Assembly (NCBI GenBank): GCA_947175775.1
Contig: CAMWNY010000044.1
Span: forward strand, 1 to 11,003
Source of the DNA: an uncultured Lachnospiraceae bacterium
GTDB taxonomy: Bacteria; Bacillota; Clostridia; Lachnospirales; Lachnospiraceae
DNA: 11,003 bases
Direction of reading: 5' to 3'
Below the pieces are notes generated by a model that had not been told where the DNA came from, searched no databases, and worked only from the letters and a program-made list of their open reading frames with translations. This document shows positions 1 through 7,191 of the stretch, in pieces (the first letter of the stretch is position 1; every line of letters starts with the position of its first letter). A program made the position numbers and the translations under genes.

Positions 1-614
1 ACACTCGCCTTTTTCGTCTCAAGGCGAATGCGCTCATTTGGGAAAATCGGCGTCATATCCTCAAAATTGCGTCTTCTTAGCGCAATTTCCGGAGGATAGC
101 CATTGATTTTCTTCAGATATAACAACGCACTGAATTTTTCATTCATTGTCTTAATGCGGGTATTTCCTTCGATAATATCACCCGTGCGCAGATTAAAGCG
201 GCGGATTTGGCTCGGCGCCACATAGACATCGTTCTCACCCGGCAGAAAATTTTCGCTTCGGATAAATCCAAAACCATCCGCCATAACCTCCAAAATTCCT
301 CTTGCCGTCATCCCGCTGTCAAGCTCTGTGGGATACCCCTCCTGTTTCTCGCCGTCTGCCTGCGTCTGCGGCTTTTCGCGCCGGAATTCGCGTTTCTCGC
401 CGCCCTCTTTTCTATCATAAGAAGAGCGCTCGCCAATACCTTTGAGTACAGGCTTCGGCTCTACGTCTTTCCCGTCCGCCTTATCCTTTTCGTCCGCCTC
501 AAGCATATGTTCAATTAAATCTGCCTTCTTCAACGCGCTTATTCCCTTTAAGCCGCGCGCCTTTGCTATTTCCCTGAGCTCTGAAAGCGCAAGTGATTCG
601 TATTTTTCTCTCAT
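1..614 (-). CDS. rho: Transcription termination factor Rho, N-terminal part (runs off left edge)
   Basis: Rho is the hexameric RNA-dependent ATPase helicase that ends transcription at factor-dependent sites. Reading the minus strand from the ATG at 614 gives 204 codons open to the window edge. Residues about 5-40 form the helical Rho N domain (YESLALSELREIAKARGLKG). Residues 41-95 are a charged, low-complexity linker rich in K, E, D and R. Residues about 100-175 are the cold-shock-like RNA-binding domain, with GILEVMADGFGFIRS and NDVYVAPSQIRRFNLRTGD, and then the conserved PNERIRLET stretch. The ATPase domain with its Walker motifs lies outside the window. The start is fixed by AGGAGG at 625-620, 5 bases before the ATG. 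Rho normally has about 400 or more residues, so this is roughly the first half or less. The family is certain. Confidence 0.96.
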   Translation of the reverse strand, partial: MREKYESLALSELREIAKARGLKGISALKKADLIEHMLEADEKDKADGKDVEPKPVLKGIGERSSYDRKEGGEKREFRREKPQTQADGEKQEGYPTELDSGMTARGILEVMADGFGFIRSENFLPGENDVYVAPSQIRRFNLRTGDIIEGNTRIKTMNEKFSALLYLKKINGYPPEIALRRRNFEDMTPIFPNERIRLETKKAS

Positions 615-803
615 GAATGCCTCCTAAAAATATTGATAAATGGGAAAAACTGTTCTGAAATGCTTCTGCTACATAAAGATACAGCTATTAGATTTTAATT
701 CAGGTGTTCTCACGCACTGCGCAGAAAGTACACAGTACCATATGAACAATTATATTAACCATATTATAACTCATATTTTCAAAAATAGGAAGTAAAATTT
801 TTG
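615..803 (-). promoter_or_regulatory. Leader and probable promoter region of rho
   Basis: This 189-base AT-rich gap separates the end of the MATE gene from rho, both on the minus strand. Two perfect TATAAT hexamers read on the minus strand, at 768-763 and 754-749. Neither has a convincing -35 at 17 bases, although TTGAAA lies a short distance upstream of the first. If one is used, the rho transcript has a leader of about 130-150 bases, containing the short palindrome CTGCGCAG (717-724). No hairpin with a T-run was found after the MATE stop, so read-through from that gene into rho is possible. The promoter call is tentative. Confidence 0.3.
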
Positions 804-2177
804 TCATTCATCCGCAGCTGTCGACGCCATTGCGCGAAGCTCTTTTATCACCATCGTAATGACCACCCAAGTCAGCACAAAAGTAAGCGCATCCGCCACG
901 GGCTGCGCCAGCTCAAGCCCTGTCACGCCAAAAAGCCTTGGCAGTATCAAAATTGCCGGTACAAAAAACAATCCCTGCTTACTGACTGCGGTAAGGGTGG
1001 CACGGAAGCTGTAACCGATTGACTGCGCCAACATATTTCCCATGATGACATATGCCTGGAACGGAAGCAGGCAGCATTGCATCTTCAAGGCAATTGCACC
1101 AATGCGGATTACTTCCGCGTCATCCTTTCGAAACAGGTGCATCATCGGTGTGGATATTGCAAACATGATTACCCCCATCGTCAGTAAAAATACGAAGGCT
1201 ACACGCCGGCAGAAAAAATATGCTTCCAATACGCGATCATACCGCCCCGCTCCGAAATTAAATCCGCACACAGGCTGAAATCCCTGCCCGAAACCAATCA
1301 GCGCGGAATTGATAAACATCATAATTCGTGTGACAATCGACATTGCCGCCACCGCCGCATCTCCAAAGCCGGATGCCGCCACATTCAAAAGGACAGACGC
1401 CGCGCTTGCCAGTCCCTGCCTTCCAAGCGTCGGCATACCGGCAGCAAGAATTTCCTTGTACACCCATCCCTGAAACGTAAAATAATGCGGCAGGGGTTTT
1501 AATACGTTTTGGGAACGGATAACCAGCGTAAGCAAAATCGTAAAGCTGACAAACTGACTGAAAATTGTAGCGATTGCCGCTCCTGAAATGCCCATGTCAA
1601 ACCCAAATATCAGGATTGGGTCCAAAATCACATTCAGGATACCGCCGGTTGTAATACCAATCATGGAAAGCGCGGCATTTCCCTGAGAGCGCAGATGATT
1701 GTTAAACACAAACGAAACCGTCATATAGGGAGCCGCAAGCAATATGTATCTGCCGTAATCCTTGGCGTAGGGGGCAATGGTCTGCGTTGCGCCAAGCGCC
1801 TGGACCAGCCAGTCAATGTTGGAAATTCCGAAAACCGCCAAAACCAGTCCAAGGACAAAGGCTGTGTATACTGCCGTAGAACAGGCATTCTGCGCCCTTC
1901 CCTGTTCTTTTGCACCCAGCATTCTGGACATATAATTTCCACTTCCCATACCAAGCGTAAATCCAATCGCCTGAATCATTGCCATCAGGGAAAAGTTCAC
2001 CCCGACCGCCCCTGAAGCGCTTGTACTTAACTGACTTACGAAAAACGTGTCCGCCATATTATATATGGAGGTAGTCAGCATACTGATAATCGTTGGTACT
2101 GCCAGCCTGGGAATCAGCCGATTAACGGGCGTTTCCGTCATCATTTTGTATTTTTCTTCATAACTCATTGTTTTCAT
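804..2177 (-). CDS. MATE-family efflux transporter (457 aa)
   Basis: This is an integral membrane protein of the multidrug and toxin extrusion (MATE) family, which exports drugs or metabolites in exchange for Na+ or H+. The chain is hydrophobic throughout and fits 12 membrane helices in two similar halves. Visible family signatures are the first-helix stretch TIISMLTTSIYNMADTFFV, the loop GSGNYMSRMLGAKE (about residues 78-91), the interhalf segment NVILDPILIF, and GQGFQPVCGFNFGAG (about 297-311) in the second half. Length is normal for the family (about 450). An ATG 27 bases further upstream is in frame, but GGAGGA at 2190-2185 sits 7 bases before the ATG at 2177, so the shorter start is preferred. 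It is transcribed away from the malic enzyme gene and towards rho. The substrate cannot be told from sequence. Confidence 0.93.
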   Translation of the reverse strand: MKTMSYEEKYKMMTETPVNRLIPRLAVPTIISMLTTSIYNMADTFFVSQLSTSASGAVGVNFSLMAMIQAIGFTLGMGSGNYMSRMLGAKEQGRAQNACSTAVYTAFVLGLVLAVFGISNIDWLVQALGATQTIAPYAKDYGRYILLAAPYMTVSFVFNNHLRSQGNAALSMIGITTGGILNVILDPILIFGFDMGISGAAIATIFSQFVSFTILLTLVIRSQNVLKPLPHYFTFQGWVYKEILAAGMPTLGRQGLASAASVLLNVAASGFGDAAVAAMSIVTRIMMFINSALIGFGQGFQPVCGFNFGAGRYDRVLEAYFFCRRVAFVFLLTMGVIMFAISTPMMHLFRKDDAEVIRIGAIALKMQCCLLPFQAYVIMGNMLAQSIGYSFRATLTAVSKQGLFFVPAILILPRLFGVTGLELAQPVADALTFVLTWVVITMVIKELRAMASTAADE

Positions 2178-2184
2178 TCTGTAA

Positions 2185-2190
2185 TCCTCC
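2185..2190 (-). promoter_or_regulatory. Ribosome binding site that sets the MATE start
   Basis: On the minus strand GGAGGA lies 7 bases before the ATG at 2177 and inside the reading frame that would start at the ATG at 2204. The upstream ATG has no comparable site. This favours the start at 2177, giving a protein beginning MKTMSYEEKYKMM. Confidence 0.75.
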
Positions 2191-2204
2191 ATTTTTTGTT
2201 TCAT

Positions 2205-2405
2205 CCATAAGTTGTTACTGGTTCAGGTAATTAAGAATTTTCTGAATTTTCCATAAAAAGAAGAAATTTTTGACTTTATTACGAAATGCATTGAATTCTT
2301 TATTGCGAAGTCTCCAAATTTATTATACATTAATATAAGAAGAATTTCATACAAAACTTTATTAAATTCAATCCAAAAAATAATTTTAGATAGGAGACTT
2401 TACAT
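2205..2405. promoter_or_regulatory. Divergent intergenic region between the MATE and malic enzyme genes
   Basis: This strongly AT-rich spacer must hold promoters for both divergent genes. For the plus-strand malic enzyme gene the best candidate is TTGCGA (2303-2308) with TATACA (2324-2329), but the 15-base spacing is short. A TTGACT at 2270-2275 has no matching -10. The malic enzyme ribosome binding site is AGGAGA at 2392-2397, 8 bases before its ATG. No clear operator palindrome or riboswitch fold was recognised. Confidence 0.4.
2322..2350 (-). promoter_or_regulatory. Possible sigma-A promoter of the MATE gene
   Basis: On the minus strand a perfect TATAAT (2327-2322) is preceded after exactly 17 bases by ATGAAA (2350-2345), a 4 of 6 match to TTGACA. 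It would give a leader of about 140 bases before the MATE start. Because this DNA is very AT-rich, chance matches are common and the call rests on the match and spacing alone. Confidence 0.35.
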
Positions 2406-3557
2406 ATGACACTTCAGGAAAAAGCACTTGCACTTCACAAGGAATGGAACGGAAAACTCGAAACCGTATCGAAAACTCCGGTAAAATCAAGAGAGGCGCT
2501 TTCGCTCGCCTACACCCCCGGCGTTGCGGAACCCTGCAAGGTAATCGCTGAAAATAAAGATGCCGCTTATCAGTATACAATGAAGGCAAACACCGTAGCT
2601 GTCGTTTCTGACGGAAGCGCGGTTCTTGGACTTGGCAATATCGGACCTTACGCGGCAATGCCCGTTATGGAGGGAAAAGCCGTTCTTTTTAAGGAATTTG
2701 GCGGCGTAAACGCGGTTCCAATCTGCCTTGACACGCAGGACACCGAGGAAATTATCAAAGCAGTCACATGGCTTGCGCCCGCGTACGGCGGCATTAATCT
2801 TGAGGACATCAGCGCACCGCGCTGTTTTGAGATTGAGGAACGTTTAAAAGAAATCCTTGACATTCCCGTGTTTCACGATGACCAGCACGGAACGGCGATT
2901 GTGGTGCTCGCAGGGATTATCAACGCACTTAAGGTTGTAAAAAAACAGAAGGAAAACTGTAAAGTTGTCGTAAACGGCGCAGGCAGCGCAGGTGTTGCAA
3001 TTACGAAGCTTCTGCTTACGTACGGTTTCCAAAACGTGATTATGTGCGATAAGGTCGGCATTGTTTCCACTTCGACACAGGGTCTTAACTGGATGCAGGA
3101 AAAAATGGCAAAACTGACAAATCCCAATAACGAGACAGGCTCTCTTGCCGACGCGTTAAAGGGCGCGGATATTTTTGTAGGCGTTTCCGCACCGAATATT
3201 GTAACTGCCGAAATGGTAAAATCAATGGCGCCCGATTCCATTTTATTTGCGATGGCAAATCCCACTCCTGAAATTATGCCGGATGTGGCAAAAGCTGCCG
3301 GCGCAAGGGTAGTCGGTACTGGAAGAAGCGATTTTCCCAATCAGGTCAACAACGTGGTTGCGTTCCCCGGTATCTTTAAAGGTGCGCTGGAAGGACGCGC
3401 CACACAGATTACGGAGGAAATGAAACTTGCTGCCGCGAATGCAATCGCAGGTCTTGTACCTGAGGACGCGTTAAACGAGGACAATATCATGCCCGAGGCA
3501 TTCAATCCGAAGGTTGCAGAACTTGTCGCGGAGGCAGTAAAATCCCATATTGTATAG
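2406..3557 (+). CDS. Malic enzyme, short NAD(P)-dependent form (383 aa)
   Basis: This enzyme catalyses oxidative decarboxylation of malate to pyruvate with a divalent metal and NAD+ or NADP+. It acts in the cytoplasm and links C4 acids to pyruvate and reducing power. Active-site features are all visible: the catalytic tyrosine in LAYTPGV (Tyr36), the lysine in MEGKAVLFKEFGG (Lys91), metal ligands Glu133 and Asp134 in NLEDISAPRCFEIE, and Asp159 in FHDDQHGTA. Also present are the dinucleotide-binding turn NGAGSAGVA (190-198), MANPTPEI (283-290) and NNVVAFPG (315-322). At 383 residues it is the short bacterial type, like B. subtilis YtsJ, without the phosphotransacetylase-like tail of the long MaeB enzymes. 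Cofactor preference cannot be settled here. The start is supported by AGGAGA 8 bases upstream. A DUF4364 gene follows after 25 bp on the same strand. Confidence 0.96.
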   Translation: MTLQEKALALHKEWNGKLETVSKTPVKSREALSLAYTPGVAEPCKVIAENKDAAYQYTMKANTVAVVSDGSAVLGLGNIGPYAAMPVMEGKAVLFKEFGGVNAVPICLDTQDTEEIIKAVTWLAPAYGGINLEDISAPRCFEIEERLKEILDIPVFHDDQHGTAIVVLAGIINALKVVKKQKENCKVVVNGAGSAGVAITKLLLTYGFQNVIMCDKVGIVSTSTQGLNWMQEKMAKLTNPNNETGSLADALKGADIFVGVSAPNIVTAEMVKSMAPDSILFAMANPTPEIMPDVAKAAGARVVGTGRSDFPNQVNNVVAFPGIFKGALEGRATQITEEMKLAAANAIAGLVPEDALNEDNIMPEAFNPKVAELVAEAVKSHIV

Positions 3558-3582
3558 GAACTGATGAAAGGCAGGAATTTTC

Positions 3583-4098
3583 ATGACGCAAGATCCATTG
3601 ACGCTTTATAAACTGATTGTCCTGTATATGCTGGACAAAGTGAAATTTAAGCTGACCAACGCACAAATCAGCGGCTTTATTCTTGAAAAGGAATATACGA
3701 ACTACATGACGCTCCAACAGGTCATCTCGGATTTGCTTGATACGGAGCTGATAAAGGCTGATACCTCCATGAACCGCACGTATTACTCAATCACACAGGA
3801 AGGTCAAAACACTCTGTCCTATTTTGGAAACCGCATCAGTGAAGCTATTCAGCACGACATTGACACGTTTCTTGCGGAAAAGCATTTGGAGCTGAAAAAC
3901 GAGGCTTCTATCACGGCAAACTACTACAAGTCCGTTTCCGGTGAGTTTGAGGCACAGCTTATTGCAAAAGAAAAGGACATTGAGCTTGTCAATATCAGGC
4001 TCTCTGTCCCTACCGAAGAAATGGCGGAAGCCGTGTGTGACGGGTGGTACAATAAAAACGAAGAAATCTATAAATATTTAATGCAGGCGCTTTTTTAG
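3583..4098 (+). CDS. DUF4364 family protein, predicted winged-helix DNA-binding (171 aa)
   Basis: The sequence matches what I know of the DUF4364 family, found mainly in Clostridia and especially Lachnospiraceae. Its role is not experimentally established. Residues about 6-80 read as a winged helix-turn-helix of PadR/MarR-like layout: a first helix (LTLYKLIVLYMLDKV), a recognition-helix region around TNYMTLQQVISDLLDTELI, and a wing (NRTYYSITQEGQNTL). The C-terminal half (about 90-171) is mixed alpha/beta and could bind a ligand or form dimers. Length is normal for the family. The start ATG at 3583 follows an AGGA at 3573-3576. The 25-bp gap behind the malic enzyme gene and the lack of a terminator between them suggest one transcript. 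Whether it regulates the malic enzyme gene or acts elsewhere is unknown. Confidence 0.88.
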   Translation: MTQDPLTLYKLIVLYMLDKVKFKLTNAQISGFILEKEYTNYMTLQQVISDLLDTELIKADTSMNRTYYSITQEGQNTLSYFGNRISEAIQHDIDTFLAEKHLELKNEASITANYYKSVSGEFEAQLIAKEKDIELVNIRLSVPTEEMAEAVCDGWYNKNEEIYKYLMQALF

Positions 4099-4122
4099 TC
4101 ATATTGCTTTCACTGCGTTACG

Positions 4123-4165
4123 CTTTCTTACGACCTTAGCAGTAAATGCTAAGGTCGTAAGAAAG
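4123..4165. terminator. Perfect 19-bp inverted repeat between convergent genes, possible two-way terminator
   Basis: The arms at 4123-4141 (CTTTCTTACGACCTTAGCA) and 4147-4165 are exact reverse complements around the 5-base loop GTAAA. The hairpin lies between the stop of the DUF4364 gene (4098, plus strand) and the stop of rarA (4171, minus strand), the usual place for a shared terminator. On the plus strand it is followed by TATCTTT, a weak T-run. On the minus strand there is no T-run after it. It may act as a poor intrinsic terminator, a 3'-end stabiliser, or something else. Confidence 0.6.
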
Positions 4166-4170
4166 TATCT

Positions 4171-5511
4171 TTAACCATTCTCTATTTTTTTCGCCTCGTC
4201 CTTGATGCGTTTCATATGTTCTCTGATTTTCGCCTCATATCCGTTCCACGAAGGCTCGTAATACGTCTCCCCCTTTAGCTCATACGGAAGGTACTGCTGC
4301 TCCACATAATGGTTAGGATAGTCGTGTGCGTATTTGTAGCCCGTGCCGCGTCCAAGCTTTGCGGCTCCTTTATAGTGTGCGTCCTGCAAGTGCGGCGGTA
4401 CCGGCAGATTGCCGCTTCTTTTCACTTCCTCGCCCGCCGCAAAAATTGCGTTACATGCCGCATTGCTTTTCGGCGCGCACGCGACATAGATTGCCGCCTG
4501 CGACAAAACAATCTGCGCCTCCGGCATTCCGATGCGCTCGACTGCAAGCGACGCACTTACCGCCACATTCAGCGCCTGCGGGTCTGCATTTCCCACATCC
4601 TCCGATGCGCAAATCATAATGCGCCTCGCAATAAATTTCACGTCCTCACCTGCGTGCAGCATTTTTGCAAGATAATAAACCGCTGCGTCCGGGTCGGAGC
4701 CCCGCATACTCTTAATAAAAGCCGAAATCGTATCGTAATGGTTATCGCCGTTTTTGTCGTACATCACACGGCGCCTCTGAATACACTCCTGCGCCACACC
4801 GATATTAATGTGGATTTTCCCGTCGGCGCTGCGCTGCGTCGTCATAACGCCAAGTTCTACCGCGTTGAGCGCATGTCTTGCATCCCCTCCCGAAACGTCG
4901 GCAAGAAAGGAAAGCGCCTCCTCGTCAATCTCCGCGTCAAAGCTTCCCATTCCCTTTTCCTTATCGTAAACCGCACGCTTTATCAGCTCCTTAATGTCCT
5001 CCTTTGCAAGCGGTTTTAATTCAAACACAACGGAACGCGAAATCAGCGCGGAATTCACTTCAAAGTACGGATTTTCCGTAGTTGCGCCGATTAAGATTAC
5101 CGTACCGTCCTCAACAAACGGCAGGAGATAATCCTGCTGTCCCTTGTTAAAGCGGTGTATCTCGTCAATAAACAAAATCGTGCGTCTTGCGTACATGGCA
5201 AGCGTTTCCTTTGCCCGGTTCACAACCTCCTCCATATCCTTTTTCCCTGCGGAAGTTGCGTTAATCTGTACAAAATCAGCGCTTGTGGTATTTGCAATCA
5301 CCTGCGCAAGTGTCGTTTTCCCTGTCCCCGGCGGTCCGTAAAACAGAATAGAGCTAAGCTTATCCGCCTTGATTGCACGGTACAATAGCTTATCCTTTCC
5401 GATAATATGCGATTGACCTACCACTTCATCAAGCGTGGTAGGTCTAATCCGCGAGGCAAGCGGAGATTCCTTCTCCTTTGCCGTATTTCTCATATATTCA
5501 AACAAGTCCAT
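4171..5511 (-). CDS. rarA: Replication-associated recombination protein RarA (MgsA), AAA+ ATPase (446 aa)
   Basis: RarA is a homotetrameric AAA+ ATPase related to clamp-loader subunits and to eukaryotic WRNIP1. It acts at stalled replication forks and single-stranded DNA gaps with SSB. The nucleotide-binding machinery is complete: Walker A GPPGTGKTT (59-67), Walker B LFIDEIHRF (113-121), sensor 1 GATTENP (142-148) and the arginine finger in ISRS (Arg159). The C-terminal region carries the tetramerisation-type signature, with AAIYVACAPKSNAA and the typical end NLPVPPHLQDAHYKGAA...YKYAHDYPNHYVEQQYLP. The length is standard. GAGGAG at 5524-5519 lies 7 bases before the ATG. It is the last gene of the minus-strand operon, 20 bp behind the EAL-domain gene, and ends 6 bp before the 19-bp inverted repeat. 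Confidence 0.96.
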   Translation of the reverse strand: MDLFEYMRNTAKEKESPLASRIRPTTLDEVVGQSHIIGKDKLLYRAIKADKLSSILFYGPPGTGKTTLAQVIANTTSADFVQINATSAGKKDMEEVVNRAKETLAMYARRTILFIDEIHRFNKGQQDYLLPFVEDGTVILIGATTENPYFEVNSALISRSVVFELKPLAKEDIKELIKRAVYDKEKGMGSFDAEIDEEALSFLADVSGGDARHALNAVELGVMTTQRSADGKIHINIGVAQECIQRRRVMYDKNGDNHYDTISAFIKSMRGSDPDAAVYYLAKMLHAGEDVKFIARRIMICASEDVGNADPQALNVAVSASLAVERIGMPEAQIVLSQAAIYVACAPKSNAACNAIFAAGEEVKRSGNLPVPPHLQDAHYKGAAKLGRGTGYKYAHDYPNHYVEQQYLPYELKGETYYEPSWNGYEAKIREHMKRIKDEAKKIENG

Positions 5512-5531
5512 AAATGGTCTCCTCTGCTGTT

Positions 5532-7190
5532 TTAAAGTTTCTCCTCAAACTGCTCCCGCGGCATCGGTCTGTCGAAATAAAAACCCTGCGCCATGAAACA
5601 GCCGTACTCTTTCAAAAGCCGGATCTGCTCAATCGTCTCCACGCCCTCGCAGATTGTCACCATTCCCATTTCCTGCGCAATTGCAATAACATATTTGAGC
5701 ATCGCGCGGTTCTTGCCCGATAGCTCATCTCCTTCATCGTGCAGAAAGCTCTTGTCGATTTTAATGACGTTCCACGGAATTTCGCGGATTAAATTAAATG
5801 ACGAATAACCCACGCCAAAATCATCCACTGACGTACTAATTCCATGCTCCCGCAAGCCGTTAACCATGTCCTTTAAATCGTTAAAGCTGACATCCGTGGT
5901 CGTCTCCGTAAGCTCGATTTCAATATACTCATGCGGAACATTGTACCGGTCTATGGTATCAAGAATATTCTGCAAAAGATGGCTGTTTCCCAAATGACAT
6001 CTTGAAAGGTTTACCGATACCTTCACAACACGCCTGCCCTCATCCAGCCAACGCCGAATGTCGGCGCATACATGGTCCAGCATATAAAAATCAAGGTCAC
6101 AGATGTCCTTACTCTGCTCTAACACCGGTATAAATTTATCGGGTGCAACAACTTCACCCTCGTGATACCAGCGGCAGAGCGCTTCAGCGCCTTTGAGCTT
6201 ATAATCCTTCATAAACACTTTCGGCTGATAATACACTTTAAATTCCTCGTTGCGTATCGCGTCGGGAAACAGCGTCTCAATCTGTTTGCGCTCATTTGAC
6301 AGCGCAAGCAGCGCGTCATCGTAAAATACCCTGTCCGTCGTCTTGCTGTTCTTTGCCACATTCATCGCCACATTTGCCCGATCCATCAAATCCGACGGGT
6401 AATGAACTGTTTTATCCGCCATATAATACCCCGACACGGCAGACACGAACGCACTTTCCCCTTCATCTTCCGTATCAATCTCAAGCCCTTTCATATGCCG
6501 GATAATGAGGTCAAGCTTTTCCTTTCGAAACAGCACGATAAAATTATCGCCGCCAATTCTGCACACCAGTTCTGTGTCTTCCAAAAGCTCCTCAAGCTGT
6601 TCAATATATTCCACCATGATTCTAGTGCCCTTGTCCCTGCCAAACCGTTGGTTGACCACGGAAAAGTGCTTTAGATTAAAATAGCAGACGCCATATTGCT
6701 CCACCACGCCTTCCGCAAGCAGCATACCCGCGTGTTTCATGAAAAAGTTCAGGTTATACATACCAAGCTGCGTATCATGAAACGTAAACTGGTCTGCAAT
6801 CTGCGCAAGCCGTACTCTTGCATTATAGGCAAAAAGACAGGTCTGAAGAACCTTAATCTTATCAAGCTCCTCCTCTTCCCATTCCATGCCGTCGTCCGTT
6901 TTATAAAAGCTGTAAATAACCACATTTCCTCTGTCCGTACTCTCACGCTTAATAAAAACCGCGCTTTCATCGGGTTTGGCACCGTTATATAACAGAATGC
7001 ATCTGCCGTTTTTTCGTTTCGCCAAACTTATGGCATCATAGCAGCGCATGTCAATCTTTGCCACGCGCAAAACCTTACAGACTGCATCTAACGCACTTGC
7101 GATTTCAGGAGAATCCAACTCGCAGACATTTGCAATCCGTATATGAAATTGATCCATTGCATCCGCATAGTTCTTTGCATCAACCATCAT
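5532..7190 (-). CDS. Predicted c-di-GMP phosphodiesterase: GAF-like, degenerate GGDEF, intact EAL (552 aa)
   Basis: Three regions are visible. Residues about 1-130 look like a GAF-type sensor, judged from pattern only. Residues about 135-290 are a GGDEF domain with signature GGDNF (213-217). Its catalytic Glu is Asn, the usual metal Asp is replaced in FNLKHFSVVN, and no RxxD inhibitory site is seen, so cyclase activity is unlikely. Residues about 305-552 are an EAL domain with every expected catalytic residue: E336 in EALCRW, N394 in SVNLS, E426 in ELTE, D456-D457 in DDFGVGYSS, K477 in IKIDKSF, E515 in EGVET and Q535. It should hydrolyse c-di-GMP to pGpG, perhaps with the GGDEF domain as a GTP-binding control. 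No membrane helices are evident, so it is probably cytoplasmic. The start is one base after the PocR gene stop, with GAGGG at 7201-7197. An ATG one codon later is also possible. Confidence 0.92.
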   Translation of the reverse strand: MMVDAKNYADAMDQFHIRIANVCELDSPEIASALDAVCKVLRVAKIDMRCYDAISLAKRKNGRCILLYNGAKPDESAVFIKRESTDRGNVVIYSFYKTDDGMEWEEEELDKIKVLQTCLFAYNARVRLAQIADQFTFHDTQLGMYNLNFFMKHAGMLLAEGVVEQYGVCYFNLKHFSVVNQRFGRDKGTRIMVEYIEQLEELLEDTELVCRIGGDNFIVLFRKEKLDLIIRHMKGLEIDTEDEGESAFVSAVSGYYMADKTVHYPSDLMDRANVAMNVAKNSKTTDRVFYDDALLALSNERKQIETLFPDAIRNEEFKVYYQPKVFMKDYKLKGAEALCRWYHEGEVVAPDKFIPVLEQSKDICDLDFYMLDHVCADIRRWLDEGRRVVKVSVNLSRCHLGNSHLLQNILDTIDRYNVPHEYIEIELTETTTDVSFNDLKDMVNGLREHGISTSVDDFGVGYSSFNLIREIPWNVIKIDKSFLHDEGDELSGKNRAMLKYVIAIAQEMGMVTICEGVETIEQIRLLKEYGCFMAQGFYFDRPMPREQFEEKL

Positions 7191-7191
7191 A

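Noticed and set aside
207..627. Two overlapping plus-strand open frames opposite rho
   Set aside because: The minus strand here encodes Rho with clear domain motifs. The plus-strand products show no family signature.
700..741. A 13-codon minus-strand frame (MVLCTFCAVRENT) in the rho leader, considered as a leader peptide
   Set aside because: No ribosome binding site precedes its ATG, and its sequence has no run of a regulatory amino acid. Short frames like this occur by chance.
2178..2204. Upstream ATG that would extend the MATE transporter by 9 residues
   Set aside because: The ATG at 2204 lacks a ribosome binding site, while the one at 2177 has GGAGGA at ideal spacing.
4309..5019. A 236-codon open frame on the plus strand opposite rarA
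   Set aside because: It lies fully antisense to conserved RarA domains. Its product is rich in Arg, Cys and His without any recognisable domain, which is typical of a mirror frame of a GC-moderate gene.
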